This document shows, one piece after another, positions 26,715-36,048 of a stretch of 64,000 nt of DNA; positions within the stretch are counted from its first letter, which is position 1, and each line of letters begins with the position of its first letter. The stretch lies in the NCBI RefSeq assembly GCF_015910445.1, contig NZ_CP048882.1, positions 7,251,501 to 7,315,500 on the forward strand. The letters run 5' to 3'. The notes beneath the pieces are model-generated. The model had not been told where the DNA came from and made no database searches. It worked only from the letters and a program-made list of their open reading frames with translations. The position numbers and the translations under genes were made by a program. This DNA comes from Streptomyces bathyalis. GTDB taxonomy: Bacteria; Actinomycetota; Actinomycetes; Streptomycetales; Streptomycetaceae.

Positions 26715-27843
26715 GGCGAAGAAGCGCGTCCAGGGAGACGTCGAGAGCGTCCGCGGTGAACTGATCGCGCTGTCCGAGAGCCTGTACCGCAACCCCGAGA
26801 CGGCGTGGAAGGAGATCGAGTCCGCCAGGAAAGTGGCCGCGGTCCTGCACCGCAATGGCTTCGAGGTCACGGAGAACTTCGTCGGGCTGCCGACCGCCTT
26901 TCACGCCCGGTCCGGAGCGGGTACGAAGCGAATCGGCTTCATGGCCGAGTACGACGCCCTGCCGGGCATCGGGCATGCGTGCGGGCACAACCTCATCTCG
27001 GCGATGTCGGTGGGTGCGGCGATCGCGCTGGCCCGGCGAGCCGACGAACTCGGAATCACTGTCGAGGTCTTCGGTACCCCTGCCGAGGAGGGCGGCGGCG
27101 GGAAGATCGAGATGCTCGGCCGCGGCGCGTTCGAGGGCCTCGACTTCGCGATGATGGCCCACCCGGCTCCGGTCGACGTCGCCCGCGCCGTCCCCTTCGC
27201 CGTGTCGCACTCGGCGATCCGCTACACGGGCAAGGCCGCGCACGCGGCGGCCTATCCGGCCCATGGACGGAACGCGGCGGACGCGTTCACGATCGCGCAG
27301 GTCGCGATCGGGCTGCTGCGCCAGCAGTTGCCGGCGAGCGTCCGTGTGCACGGCATCGTCACCTCAGGCGGGGAGGCCCCGAACGCCATCCCGCAGACGA
27401 CGGCAGGACGTTGGTATGTGCGTGCGAAGGACATGGACGAACTGGCCGAAACCGAGGAGAAGGTGCGCCGCTGCTTCGAGGCGGGGGCTTTGGCCACCGG
27501 GTGCCAATTGGAGATCGAGCCGGAATCGCAGCCGTACTCCGACTTCCGCACCCATGAGCCGGCGTTGAAGTTGTACGAGCAGAACGCCGTCGAGTTGGGG
27601 CGCCAACTTGCCACCGGGGGGCCCGAGACGCAGATGTGCCGCGCGTCGACGGACATGGGCAACGTCTCGCAGGTCGTCCCCGCCATTCACCCCTACATCG
27701 GTCTCGACTGCTTTCCAGTGCTCAACCATCAGAAGGAGTTCGCCGATCATTGCATCGGCGAGGTCGCCGAGCGGACTCTCACCGATGGTGCGACCGCGCT
27801 TGCCTGGACGGCGGTCGACCTGGCACTGGCGTGGAGGTCCTGA
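26707..27843 (+). CDS. M20-family amidohydrolase (M20D/aminoacylase-like)
   Basis: 378 residues with the M20D metal-binding and catalytic set: MAEYDALPGIGHACGHN (Asp, Cys and His), the Glu pair in PAEEGGGGK, and MMAHPAP. Such enzymes cleave N-acyl or amide bonds of amino-acid conjugates (aminobenzoyl-glutamate or indole-acetyl-amino-acid hydrolases are relatives). It overlaps the DUF1028 gene by 8 nt. Together with the monooxygenase and RidA it suggests opening of an amide or lactam-derived intermediate. Confidence 0.9.
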   Translation: MSEAKKRVQGDVESVRGELIALSESLYRNPETAWKEIESARKVAAVLHRNGFEVTENFVGLPTAFHARSGAGTKRIGFMAEYDALPGIGHACGHNLISAMSVGAAIALARRADELGITVEVFGTPAEEGGGGKIEMLGRGAFEGLDFAMMAHPAPVDVARAVPFAVSHSAIRYTGKAAHAAAYPAHGRNAADAFTIAQVAIGLLRQQLPASVRVHGIVTSGGEAPNAIPQTTAGRWYVRAKDMDELAETEEKVRRCFEAGALATGCQLEIEPESQPYSDFRTHEPALKLYEQNAVELGRQLATGGPETQMCRASTDMGNVSQVVPAIHPYIGLDCFPVLNHQKEFADHCIGEVAERTLTDGATALAWTAVDLALAWRS

Positions 27844-27862
27844 GCGGACACGAGGCCCCTTG

Positions 27863-27885
27863 CCTGCCGTGCGGAACCCGGCAGG
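27863..27885. terminator. Probable bidirectional terminator hairpin
   Basis: CCTGCCG and CGGCAGG form a perfect 7-bp stem with a 9-nt loop, 19 nt after the stop of the forward M20 gene and 25 nt before the end of the reverse one. There is no strong T run, which is common in Streptomyces. Confidence 0.5.
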
Positions 27886-27910
27886 GAGCGGAACGGATTC
27901 CTCGTTTCGG

Positions 27911-29104
27911 TCAGGCGGGCCTGGGCCTGCTGTCGAGGTCGGCGGTCAACTGGCCGACGAGCGCGGCCCGTTCCGGCATGCGGGCGATGTCGGTCCACTC
28001 GTGATCGGCGTGCGCGCCGCCGCCCACGGCGCCGAGTCCGTCCAGTGTCGGAGTGCCGGCCGCGGCGCACAGATTGCCGTCGGAGACCCCTCCGACCCGT
28101 GCCGACCCTGGCCAGCGCAGCCCTAGGCGGTCGAAGGCAGCATGTGCGAGACCCAGGACTTCGCGTGCATGGGCCTCCTCGAGCGGCGGCCGGTTGATCC
28201 CGCCGCTGATCTCGTACGGCAACTCGGCGGTCTCGGCCACCAGTTGGCGCAACGCCGCGTCCAGTCCCCGCTGCGCCGCCGAGTCCGGGGCCCGTACGTC
28301 GATCGTCACGTGAGCGCGGTCCGGAACGGTGTTCTGCGTGGTTCCGGCGGCGGCCATCGTGGGTGTCACCGTCGTCTCCCCGTCGGCGGACGCCAATCGG
28401 TCGAGGCGGACGACGAGACCGGCGAGGTCCACGAGGGCATTGCGGCCCTGATGTGGATCGAGGCCGGCGTGGGCGGCCCGTCCCGCGACGGAGATGTCGT
28501 AGAAGGACCAGCCCTTCCGCGCGTGTTTGAGCGCTCCGCCGTCGGCCGCCCCCTCCAGTACGAGCGCGGCGCGCGATTCCTCTGCCCACTGGGTGACGAC
28601 GGGGCCGCCCAGTGGTGATCCGACCTCTTCGTCCGTGGTGACGAGGAAGGCCACGGACGGATACGCGCCCGTCGTGGCATGCAGCGCTGCCAGCGCGTGC
28701 AGCCCCTGGACCAGCCCCGCCTTCATGTCGAAGACGCCGGGGCCCGTCGCCCGCGACTCCCGTACGTCGAAGGGACGGTGGCGCAGCGTCCCCAGAGGCC
28801 AGACCGTGTCGAGGTGTCCGACGAGCAGCACCGGCGGGCGTCCGGCCGGGCCGAGCCGCCACAGGAGGCCGCCCGGGGTTCCGTCTCCTCCCGGGCTGTC
28901 GGCGCCGGGGAGCACCGTGGGCCGCTTGCCGAGCAGTCGCGTGCCGATGTCCTCCAGGACGGACCGGCAGGCGCGCAGCGCAACGGGGTCGGAGGAGGGC
29001 GACTCGGCGGAGACCAGTCCGTCCAGGTCGTCGAGCATGGCGGGCCTGTCCGCTGTGAGTTTCTCCAGGAGGTCCTGCGGATCAGGCAGGGACGAGGCTG
29101 GCAC
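27911..29104 (-). CDS. M20-family metallopeptidase (carboxypeptidase G2-like)
   Basis: 397 residues from GTG 29104, chosen because AAGGAG lies 7 nt upstream; longer starts lack a ribosome site. Metal residues of the CPG2/M20A class are clear: GHLDTVWPLG, DMKAGLVQG, the catalytic Glu pair of TTDEEVGSP, Glu of LEGAADGG, and the terminal HADHEW. These enzymes remove C-terminal amino acids or cleave N-acyl groups. It converges on the other M20 gene and is divergent from the PucR regulator at 29245. Confidence 0.9.
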   Translation of the reverse strand: MPASSLPDPQDLLEKLTADRPAMLDDLDGLVSAESPSSDPVALRACRSVLEDIGTRLLGKRPTVLPGADSPGGDGTPGGLLWRLGPAGRPPVLLVGHLDTVWPLGTLRHRPFDVRESRATGPGVFDMKAGLVQGLHALAALHATTGAYPSVAFLVTTDEEVGSPLGGPVVTQWAEESRAALVLEGAADGGALKHARKGWSFYDISVAGRAAHAGLDPHQGRNALVDLAGLVVRLDRLASADGETTVTPTMAAAGTTQNTVPDRAHVTIDVRAPDSAAQRGLDAALRQLVAETAELPYEISGGINRPPLEEAHAREVLGLAHAAFDRLGLRWPGSARVGGVSDGNLCAAAGTPTLDGLGAVGGGAHADHEWTDIARMPERAALVGQLTADLDSRPRPA

Positions 29105-29244
29105 AGCGAGACTCCTTTGCCGCGTTCGCCGGTGGTACCGGGGCCGGACCGGACGTGCGTACGTCCCGTGGTCGCCGACCAGCATCCCCGGCCGCTGCCG
29201 TGCGACAGTCTGTGCCAGCCACCAAGCTTTGGAGCTGATCCATC

Positions 29245-30990
29245 ATGGCGGAGCACAAGCCCACGGCGGGCAGCCACGGAGAGCGCGGGCAGACAGATCC
29301 GGGGCACACAGATGCCGGGCGTGCGACACCCGTGACACTGGCGACCGTCGTCGAGTCCCTCGGCCCGGACAGTGTCGAGGTCTGGGCCGCTCCGCACGGC
29401 CTGGAGGTGCCCGTCTCGGACATCGCCGTCCGCGAGCGGGACGACGAACGCCCGCACAACGCCGACCTGTTGCTGGCCATCGGCACCGTCGCTGCCGGCG
29501 GCCCCGGGGCTCCGGGTGGTACCGGTGTCGACGGTCGGCGGGACCTCGCGGAACTGCTCGCCGCCGCCGCGTCCGACGGAGCGCGCGCTGTCCTCGTCAG
29601 GAACCGCGGCGGACCTCCGCCGGGCGCGGCAGCCCTCGCCGACGGTCACGGCGTGGCGCTGCTGGGGCTGTCGGCCGAGCTGGAGTGGGCCGAGGTGATC
29701 GGCAGGCTGCGGGCGCTACTCGCCCTCGCTGCCACGCCACGGCACGGACATGTAGGCGTGCTCTCCCGCCAGCACGACCTGTCGAGCCTGGCCAACACCC
29801 TCGCGGGACTCGTGCACGGCTCGGTCATGATCTTCACCCCCGGACAGGAGCTGCTCGCTGCCTCACGGCTGACCGAGGGCGACGACGACATGCGCAGGGC
29901 GGCAGTGCTGGAGCAGCACGGTCCGCCCGGCTACCGCAGCAAGCTGGCACAGATGGGCGTCTACCACAGGCTCTGGTCGGACGAGGGCGTGGTCGAGGTG
30001 GACGCCGTCCCCGAACTCGGCGCGGGCCGCAGGCTGGCCGTGGCCGTACGGGCAGGCAAGGAGAACCTGGGTTCGATCTGGGTCGCGGAGAGCGGCGGAC
30101 CGCTCGCCGGGAACGCCGCGTCGCTCCTCGCGGAGAGCGCGCCGGTGGTTGCGGTCCGTCTGCTCGGCCTCGACCAGGAGGAGCTGGCCCGGCACCGGAT
30201 GAGCGAGGAACTGGTGGGCCGGCTGCTCCTCGGAGAGGTCGATCCGCGGACGGCGGGCGCGCACCTGGGGATCCCGCCCGATGCGCCCGCGGCCGTCATC
30301 GTCGCGGAGTTCGCTGATCCCGCGGCCGGAGGCGGCGGGATCAGCGCGCCGGCGGGAGGCCCGGCCGTGGCCCACCGCGTACGCGAGGAGTCGCTGCGTC
30401 ACCTCGCCGGATACCGCTGGCGCGCGGTGGCCACGACGGGACCGGACCGCGTCCTCATCGCCCTGGTCGATGCCGCCGATCCGGAAGGGATCGCAAGGGC
30501 CGCGTCGGGGATGGCCGCGTCCGTGGCCGAATCGGTGGGCGTCGAGCTACTGGTGGGCATGGGCCCGAGCGTCCCTCACATCGGTGAGCTGCCCGCGTCC
30601 CATACGGAAGCAGAGCTGGTGGTGCGGGCGCTGAAGCGGCGTGGCCAAAGGGGTGTGCGCTGCGCCTCGTACGACGACGTGCGCGGTACGGCCAACCTCA
30701 TCGTGCTGAGTGAGACGGTGGCCGCCGACGAACGTCTTCAGGCGGGCCCGGTCGCGCGTCTTCGCGCACACGACCGCAGACGGGGCACCGACTACACCGC
30801 GACCCTTGCCGTCTACCTTGACGCCTTCGGGGACACCGCGACGGCGGCCCGCGCGCTCAACGTCCACGCGAACACGCTCCGCTACCGGCTCGGCCGGGTA
30901 CGTGAGTTGACCGGCCTGGACCTGGCCGATCCGCACGAGCGGCTGAGCGCGGGCATCCAGCTCTTCGCCCTTGGAGTTCAGCATGACTGA
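29245..30990 (+). CDS. PucR-family transcriptional regulator
   Basis: 581 residues. The N-terminal PucR domain (TLATVVESLGPDSVEVW, ADLLLAIGTV) is followed by a GGDEF-like middle region (SEELVGRLLLGEVD...) and a C-terminal helix-turn-helix TAARALNVHANTLRYRLGRV (about 545-565). PucR-type regulators control purine and other nitrogen-compound catabolism. It is divergent from the CPG2-like peptidase and upstream of the MFS/M20/SDR genes, so it probably senses the nitrogenous substrate of the island. GGAG lies 10 nt before ATG 29245. Confidence 0.9.
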   Translation: MAEHKPTAGSHGERGQTDPGHTDAGRATPVTLATVVESLGPDSVEVWAAPHGLEVPVSDIAVRERDDERPHNADLLLAIGTVAAGGPGAPGGTGVDGRRDLAELLAAAASDGARAVLVRNRGGPPPGAAALADGHGVALLGLSAELEWAEVIGRLRALLALAATPRHGHVGVLSRQHDLSSLANTLAGLVHGSVMIFTPGQELLAASRLTEGDDDMRRAAVLEQHGPPGYRSKLAQMGVYHRLWSDEGVVEVDAVPELGAGRRLAVAVRAGKENLGSIWVAESGGPLAGNAASLLAESAPVVAVRLLGLDQEELARHRMSEELVGRLLLGEVDPRTAGAHLGIPPDAPAAVIVAEFADPAAGGGGISAPAGGPAVAHRVREESLRHLAGYRWRAVATTGPDRVLIALVDAADPEGIARAASGMAASVAESVGVELLVGMGPSVPHIGELPASHTEAELVVRALKRRGQRGVRCASYDDVRGTANLIVLSETVAADERLQAGPVARLRAHDRRRGTDYTATLAVYLDAFGDTATAARALNVHANTLRYRLGRVRELTGLDLADPHERLSAGIQLFALGVQHD

Positions 30991-31110
30991 ACGGTCATAA
31001 CCTCGTCGCCCTCCACAAGCCGCTCGGTGCGCCGGGTTTGCAGACTGCTCTGCATCATCCGGTGCCCACGCCGGGTGGTGGTCTCCCGACGCGCTGCATG
31101 GAGGCGAAGG

Positions 31111-32487
31111 ATGGAACTGGAGACGGAGAACACGAAGGGCGCCGACAACTTCCGTGATGCCGCTGACACGGGAAGGACGACCGGCACGGCCCGGCGCCCG
31201 CCCGCGTCGAGAGTGGCCCAGGTGACCGTCGTCGTGCTGTTCCTCGCCTGGCTGGTCGACTACATCGACCGTCTGGTCATCACCGTCGCGCTGCCGGAGA
31301 TCGGCGACGAGTTCTCCCTCGGCGAGACCGAACAGGGCCTGGTGCTCACCGCGTTCTTCATCACGTACGCGCTCTTCCAGATACCCGGCGGAATCCTGGC
31401 GGACAGCTGGGGCGCCAAGCGCACCATGCTGGTGGCGGCCGCCGGATGGAGCGTGTTCACGGCGGCCTGCGGGCTGGCTCGCGGGCTCGGCTCGATGCTG
31501 GCGTTGCGCGGTCTCTTCGGTGTCCTGCAGGGCATCTTCCCCGCGGCGTCGATCAAGGCGATCAGTGAACGCACCACGCGCAGGCAGCGGTTGACCGCGA
31601 ACGGAGCCATGTCCGCCTCGAACCCGTTCGGGGCCGCGATCGCCCCGATGGTCGCCGCACCCCTGGTGGCGGCGTTCGGCTGGCGCGGCGCGTTCTTCGC
31701 CGTGGCGGTGCTGGGCGCCGGGATGGTCTTCGTCCTGTGGAAGGGCCTGCCGCCCGCCCTCACCAGGAAGGACGAGGAGACGGGGACGGACGGCGACGCC
31801 CCGCCCGCGGAGGCGGCGGCTCCGGTGCAGGTGCCCGTGCGGGACGCGTTGCGGCTGCTGCGCTCGTCGGTGATGTGGCGCTTCACGCTGATGTTCTGCG
31901 GCTTCAACATCATCGGCTGGGGGCTCGTCTCCTGGGTGCCGACGTTCCTTCGTGAGAGCAAGGGCGTGTCCCTGACCGGTGCGGGCGTGCTCGCGGGAAT
32001 CCCGTGGTTCGCCGCGGCCGTCAGCATGGTGCTCGGAGGCTGGGTGTTCGACCGCTACCTGCGCGGGAACCATCGCAGGGTCGTCATCCCCGTCATGCTG
32101 ATCACGGCAGTGCTGCTGATCTTCATGGTGCGGGCGGAGACCGCCGCGGAGTTCATCCTCTGGGAGACGGCCGGCACGTTGGTGATGTACCTCGCGTACA
32201 TGCAGATCTTCGGGCTTCCACTGCGCATGCTGCCTGCCGAATACGCGGGCGTGGGCGGCGGCATGGTCAACTTCGGCGGCCAGCTGGCCGGCGCGGTCTC
32301 CCCGTTCGTGATGGGGTTCCTCGCCGAGCACTTCTCCTTCGAAGTCGCCTTCTCCTTCCTGGTCTTCGGCGCGGGACTGGCCGTCATCGGCGCACTCATC
32401 ACTCCGCAGACGACGGAGAGCTTCCGCCGCGGACTCGGACGGCATCTCGGTGCGCCCTCCAATAGCGTTGCCGGGGAGCCGGGTTGA
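31111..32487 (+). CDS. MFS transporter (anion:cation symporter-like)
   Basis: 458 residues with a charged N-terminal tail and about 12 membrane segments. Motif A appears as GGILADSWGAKRTM after segment 2, and the general form resembles the D-galactonate/hexuronate (ACS) family. ATG 31111 has GGAGG 6 nt upstream; the longer open frame is not needed. Its TGA overlaps the TTG start of the amidohydrolase gene, so carrier and hydrolase are made together. It probably imports an organic anion. Confidence 0.9.
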   Translation: MELETENTKGADNFRDAADTGRTTGTARRPPASRVAQVTVVVLFLAWLVDYIDRLVITVALPEIGDEFSLGETEQGLVLTAFFITYALFQIPGGILADSWGAKRTMLVAAAGWSVFTAACGLARGLGSMLALRGLFGVLQGIFPAASIKAISERTTRRQRLTANGAMSASNPFGAAIAPMVAAPLVAAFGWRGAFFAVAVLGAGMVFVLWKGLPPALTRKDEETGTDGDAPPAEAAAPVQVPVRDALRLLRSSVMWRFTLMFCGFNIIGWGLVSWVPTFLRESKGVSLTGAGVLAGIPWFAAAVSMVLGGWVFDRYLRGNHRRVVIPVMLITAVLLIFMVRAETAAEFILWETAGTLVMYLAYMQIFGLPLRMLPAEYAGVGGGMVNFGGQLAGAVSPFVMGFLAEHFSFEVAFSFLVFGAGLAVIGALITPQTTESFRRGLGRHLGAPSNSVAGEPG

Positions 32488-33902
32488 GCACCGCCGGGCA
32501 GGTCACCGAGGTCAAGCGTGCGGTGCGCGAAGCCGTCGAACGCTCCCGTGACCGCGTCCTGGAGATCAGCGCGGACGTGCAGCGTCACCCGGAGACCGGG
32601 TTCAGGGAGGAGCGGAGCGCGGCGCTTGTGGCCGACTGGTTCACCGGCATGGAGCTGCCCTTCGAGCGCGGGCTGTCCCGTACCGGGGTCAAGGCGCGCA
32701 TGACCGGTGGCGGCAGCGGACCGACCGTCGCGGTCCTGGGCGAACTCGACGCGCTGCTGCTGCCGTCCCACCCGCTCGCCGATCCCGGCACCGGCGCGGC
32801 GCACGCCTGCGGCCACCACGCCCAGATCGCCTCGATGGTGGGCGCGGCGGCCGGTCTCGCCGCGGTACAGGAGCAACTCGACGGCGACGTGGTCTTCTTC
32901 GCCGTACCCGCCGAGGAGAGCACGGAACTGGCATGGCGGCGCGAGCTCGTACGGGCCGGTGAACTCCGCCACCTCGTCGGCAAGGCCGACCTCATCGCGC
33001 GCGGCGCCTTCGACGACATCGACATGGCGATGCTCTGCCACACGGCGGGCGAGGGTGCTCCACGTCTGTCCGTGGGCGACAGCCACAACGGCTCGGTGGT
33101 CAAGCAGGTCCTCTTCCAGGGGCGGGCCAGCCACGCCGGTGCGTCCCCGTGGCGTGGCGTGAACGCGCTCAAGTCGGCGACCCTCGCGCTCGCCGCGATC
33201 GACGCGCAGCGCGACACCTTCCGTGACGAGGACGCGGTACGCGTCAACGCGGTGCTGCCGCAGGGTGGTTCGGCGCCGACCGCCGTGCCCGACCGCGTGG
33301 AGATGGAGGTCGTCATCCGAGCCCGCACGGTCGGCGCCCTGCGGGAGGCATGCGCGGCAGTGGACCGCGCGGTGCGCGCCGGAGCGGTCGCGCTGGGGAC
33401 GACGGCCACGACCGAGACCACCCTCAACTACCTTCCGCACCACCAGGATCCGGAGCTGGTGGAACTGTGCCGGGCGAACGCGGAGACCTTGTTCGGGCCG
33501 GAGAAGGTCGTCAGGGGCTGGCACCGCGGCGCCTCGACCGACATGGGCGACCTGGGCGAAGTGATGCCCGTACTACACCCGTTCACGGCCGGAGCGGTAG
33601 GTGACGCGCACAGCCCCGACTACCAGGTCACCGACCACGTCACGGCAGCCCTCGAACCGGCCGTCCTGCTCGCCTGGTGCGTGGTCGACCTGCTGGTCGA
33701 CGGTGCCGCGGAGGCGCGCCGCATCATGGACGCCGCCGGCCGGACTGACGAGGACGGCCGGGGGCGACAGGACCGCACCGCGGCACAAGTCCGCGACGAC
33801 TACGCGGCGTTGAGGGGACGCTTCGACGCCTCGTACACATTCGACGGAGCTGACACAGGGGCCGGCGGCGACGCCGGACGTGTGCGGAGAGGCGAGGACT
33901 GA
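32484..33902 (+). CDS. M20-family amidohydrolase
   Basis: 472 residues from a rare TTG start that overlaps the MFS stop (TTGA, 32484-32487), with GGGGAG 5 nt upstream. M20D features: LGELDALL, AHACGHHAQIA (Cys and His ligands), the Glu pair in VPAEES, and RASHAG. The tail of about 45 residues (GADTGAGGDAGRVRRGED) is low-complexity. It cleaves an amide or N-acyl bond and is the third such enzyme in the island. It is coupled to the carrier upstream and ends 3 nt before the SDR start. Confidence 0.88.
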   Translation: MSTAGQVTEVKRAVREAVERSRDRVLEISADVQRHPETGFREERSAALVADWFTGMELPFERGLSRTGVKARMTGGGSGPTVAVLGELDALLLPSHPLADPGTGAAHACGHHAQIASMVGAAAGLAAVQEQLDGDVVFFAVPAEESTELAWRRELVRAGELRHLVGKADLIARGAFDDIDMAMLCHTAGEGAPRLSVGDSHNGSVVKQVLFQGRASHAGASPWRGVNALKSATLALAAIDAQRDTFRDEDAVRVNAVLPQGGSAPTAVPDRVEMEVVIRARTVGALREACAAVDRAVRAGAVALGTTATTETTLNYLPHHQDPELVELCRANAETLFGPEKVVRGWHRGASTDMGDLGEVMPVLHPFTAGAVGDAHSPDYQVTDHVTAALEPAVLLAWCVVDLLVDGAAEARRIMDAAGRTDEDGRGRQDRTAAQVRDDYAALRGRFDASYTFDGADTGAGGDAGRVRRGED

Positions 33903-33905
33903 ACG

Positions 33906-34685
33906 ATGACGGGACCAGCGGTGGTGGAGAGCCCCCGAGCCCTGGTCACCGGCGCGGCCGGTGGCATCGGCGCCGCGATCGCACGGCGGTTGCACCGCGA
34001 TGGCGCTCGCGTCGTCCTCGCTGATCAGCGCCAGGACCGACTGGCGGACGTGGCTGCACAGTTGGGACCGCCCGAGGAGGTGGCGCCGCTCGCCGTGGAC
34101 CTCAGGGACAGGGAGTCCCTGCCGGGCTTCGTCGACGCCGCCCGTGAGGTGTGGTCAGGGCTGGACATCCTGGTCAATGCCGCCGGGCTGTACCCCAGCA
34201 CGCCCCTTCTCGACATGGCGGACGACTCCTGGGACACAGTGCTGGACGTCAACCTCTCCGCCGTCTTCTCGCTCTCCCGTTCCTTCGCGCAGCGGCTCGT
34301 CGAGGAAGGGCGCGGCGGTCACATCGTCAACATCAGCTCCGGGGCGTCCACCAGGGCGCGCCGTGGCGCCGCACACTACTGCGTCTCGAAGGCCGGCCTG
34401 GACATGCTGACGAAGGCATTCGCGCTGGAGATGGCCCAGCACGAGATCAGCGTCAACGCGGTCTCGCCCGGATTCATCGAAGTGAGCAGCGAGGTCAATC
34501 CGCTCGGTGCCGACTACGTGCGCTCCATCCGCGGTGGACAGCCCTGGCCCCGCGCGGGCACGCCCGAGGACGTCGCCGGGGCGGTGGCGTTCCTGTGCGG
34601 CCCCGACGCGGGCTGGATCACTGGAGCGTCCCTGAGCGTGGACGGTGGCGCCGGAACGGGCAACGCGGCGCTGCCGCTGAGTTGA
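33906..34685 (+). CDS. Short-chain dehydrogenase/reductase (SDR)
   Basis: 259 residues of classical SDR type: cofactor loop VTGAAGGIGAAIA (about 14-26), NAAG, the active-site Ser in ISSGAS and YCVSK (Tyr-x-x-x-Lys), and the C-terminal ITGASLSVDGG. An Asp after the second strand (LADQRQD) suggests NAD(H). It starts 3 nt after the M20 gene. It would oxidise or reduce an alcohol/ketone intermediate released by the hydrolase. Confidence 0.92.
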   Translation: MTGPAVVESPRALVTGAAGGIGAAIARRLHRDGARVVLADQRQDRLADVAAQLGPPEEVAPLAVDLRDRESLPGFVDAAREVWSGLDILVNAAGLYPSTPLLDMADDSWDTVLDVNLSAVFSLSRSFAQRLVEEGRGGHIVNISSGASTRARRGAAHYCVSKAGLDMLTKAFALEMAQHEISVNAVSPGFIEVSSEVNPLGADYVRSIRGGQPWPRAGTPEDVAGAVAFLCGPDAGWITGASLSVDGGAGTGNAALPLS

Positions 34686-35080
34686 GGACCGGCGCCAGGC
34701 AGTCGGGCTGGCCGCTCACCGGGCCCGTGCTTCTCCCTGCTCCCGAGGCGGCGAGCCCGCCCCGGCAGTTGCTGTCGGCGGTTGGCCGGCGATCCATCTC
34801 AGTGCTGGACGGCGCGTTGGGCGGAACGCCACGGCAGCAATGATCAGCAGCAGCCACAACGACCACGCGACCAGCGGGTCGGCGGTGGGGGAGAGGAACA
34901 TGACGACGACCGCACTCCGACGGGCACGCCGAGATGGTGGCGCTGGGCCTCGGAGCCCCGGCCGACCCCGACCGGATCCAGCGAATCGGCGCAGAAGGCC
35001 GCCCCGTCGGGGAATTCGACGGCACCATGCTCAAGCCCGATGTGACCCTCAGCGCCCAGGCAGCCTGGGAGCAGACCCGG
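34686..35080. other. Convergent intergenic region with a decayed gene
   Basis: 395 nt between the SDR gene and the EamA exporter gene, which converge. The only content recognised is the gene fragment described at 34925-35087. No clear terminator was found. Confidence 0.4.
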
Positions 35081-35087
35081 TCACCTG
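34925..35087 (+). pseudogene. Fragment of an unidentified gene
   Basis: The frame through 34925-35087 reads HAEMVALGLGAPADPDRIQ, then GAEGRPVGEFDGTMLKPD and AQAAWEQT. It shows G/C-rich third positions and protein-like composition, then loses this codon pattern where it runs into the end of the reverse exporter gene. There is no good start or ribosome site and the frame is cut at both ends. I do not recognise the family. A chance frame is possible. Confidence 0.3.
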
Positions 35088-35980
35088 CGCGAGGTGACGA
35101 TGCTGAGCGTGTTGGCCGCGACGATGGCGCCGATGCCGGCGCTCTCGCTCCACCCGAGCTGCTGTCCGAGGACGATCCAGCCCGTCACGGCGGCGAGCAC
35201 GGGGTTGATGCTCATGAAGAGCCCGAACGCCTGGGCCGGTACGCGGCGCAAGCTGAAGAGGTCCGCGAGGTACGGCACGGCTGAGGAGAGCACGCCGGCG
35301 GCGACGGCGTAGCTGACGGCGCCCGTGGTCGGCGGCTGCCGCAGGACCAGGATGATACCGACGGGGAGGAAGACCAGGCCCGAGAGCGCAGCGGCGGCTG
35401 CCGACCCTTGTGCTCCGGGTACGCGCCGGCCGACGGTGCGGTTGAGCAGGATGTAGGACGCCCAGCAGACGGCCGCCAGCAATCCCAGCCCCATCCCCAG
35501 GTAATCGGTGGAGGGCTGCGGACGCATCAAGGTGACGACACCGGCAGCGGCGATGAGCGCGCAGCATGCGTCGATCCGGCGGCGCGAAGCAGCCAGGGCG
35601 ATGCTGAGCGGACCGAGGAATTCGAGAGTCACCGCCAGCCCGAGGCCGATGTGGTCGATGGCGCTGTACAGGGACAGGTTCATCGACCCGAACGCCAGGC
35701 CCAGCAGCAGTACGGGCCACCACTGGCGCCAGGTGAAGACGCTCAGACGCGGGCGAGACAGGGACATCAGGGCGATCGCGGCGACGTACTGACGTACCGC
35801 TACGACGCCCGCGGGCCCGATGACCGGGAAGGCAAGGGACCCGATGGCCGCGCCGACCTGGTTGGACACACCGCTGCCGACCATCGCGACCACGCCTGCG
35901 TTCCGGTCCGGCCTGGAGGCCCCAGACGACGGCGTCCTTCCATGACCGGGTACCGCTGACCGCTCTGGCGCTGCTTGCAT
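35081..35980 (-). CDS. EamA/DMT-family transporter (RhtA-like exporter)
   Basis: 299 residues with about ten membrane segments and two EamA repeats: GLAFGSMNLSLYSAIDHIG and LEFLGPLSIAL in the first half, and GLFMSINPVLAAVTGWIVLG in the second. RhtA-like members export amino acids (threonine, homoserine) or purines. The first 30 residues are polar and the start may be later (Met at 35884). It is divergent from the LysR gene at 36049 with 68 bp between, the usual regulator/exporter layout. Confidence 0.88.
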   Translation of the reverse strand: MQAAPERSAVPGHGRTPSSGASRPDRNAGVVAMVGSGVSNQVGAAIGSLAFPVIGPAGVVAVRQYVAAIALMSLSRPRLSVFTWRQWWPVLLLGLAFGSMNLSLYSAIDHIGLGLAVTLEFLGPLSIALAASRRRIDACCALIAAAGVVTLMRPQPSTDYLGMGLGLLAAVCWASYILLNRTVGRRVPGAQGSAAAAALSGLVFLPVGIILVLRQPPTTGAVSYAVAAGVLSSAVPYLADLFSLRRVPAQAFGLFMSINPVLAAVTGWIVLGQQLGWSESAGIGAIVAANTLSIVTSRR

Positions 35981-36048
35981 GCGCCGATCGTGCGCCGTCC
36001 CGCTGCTTGCTCAAAATGCATCTGGAGACCCACCTATACGCTGAAGTC

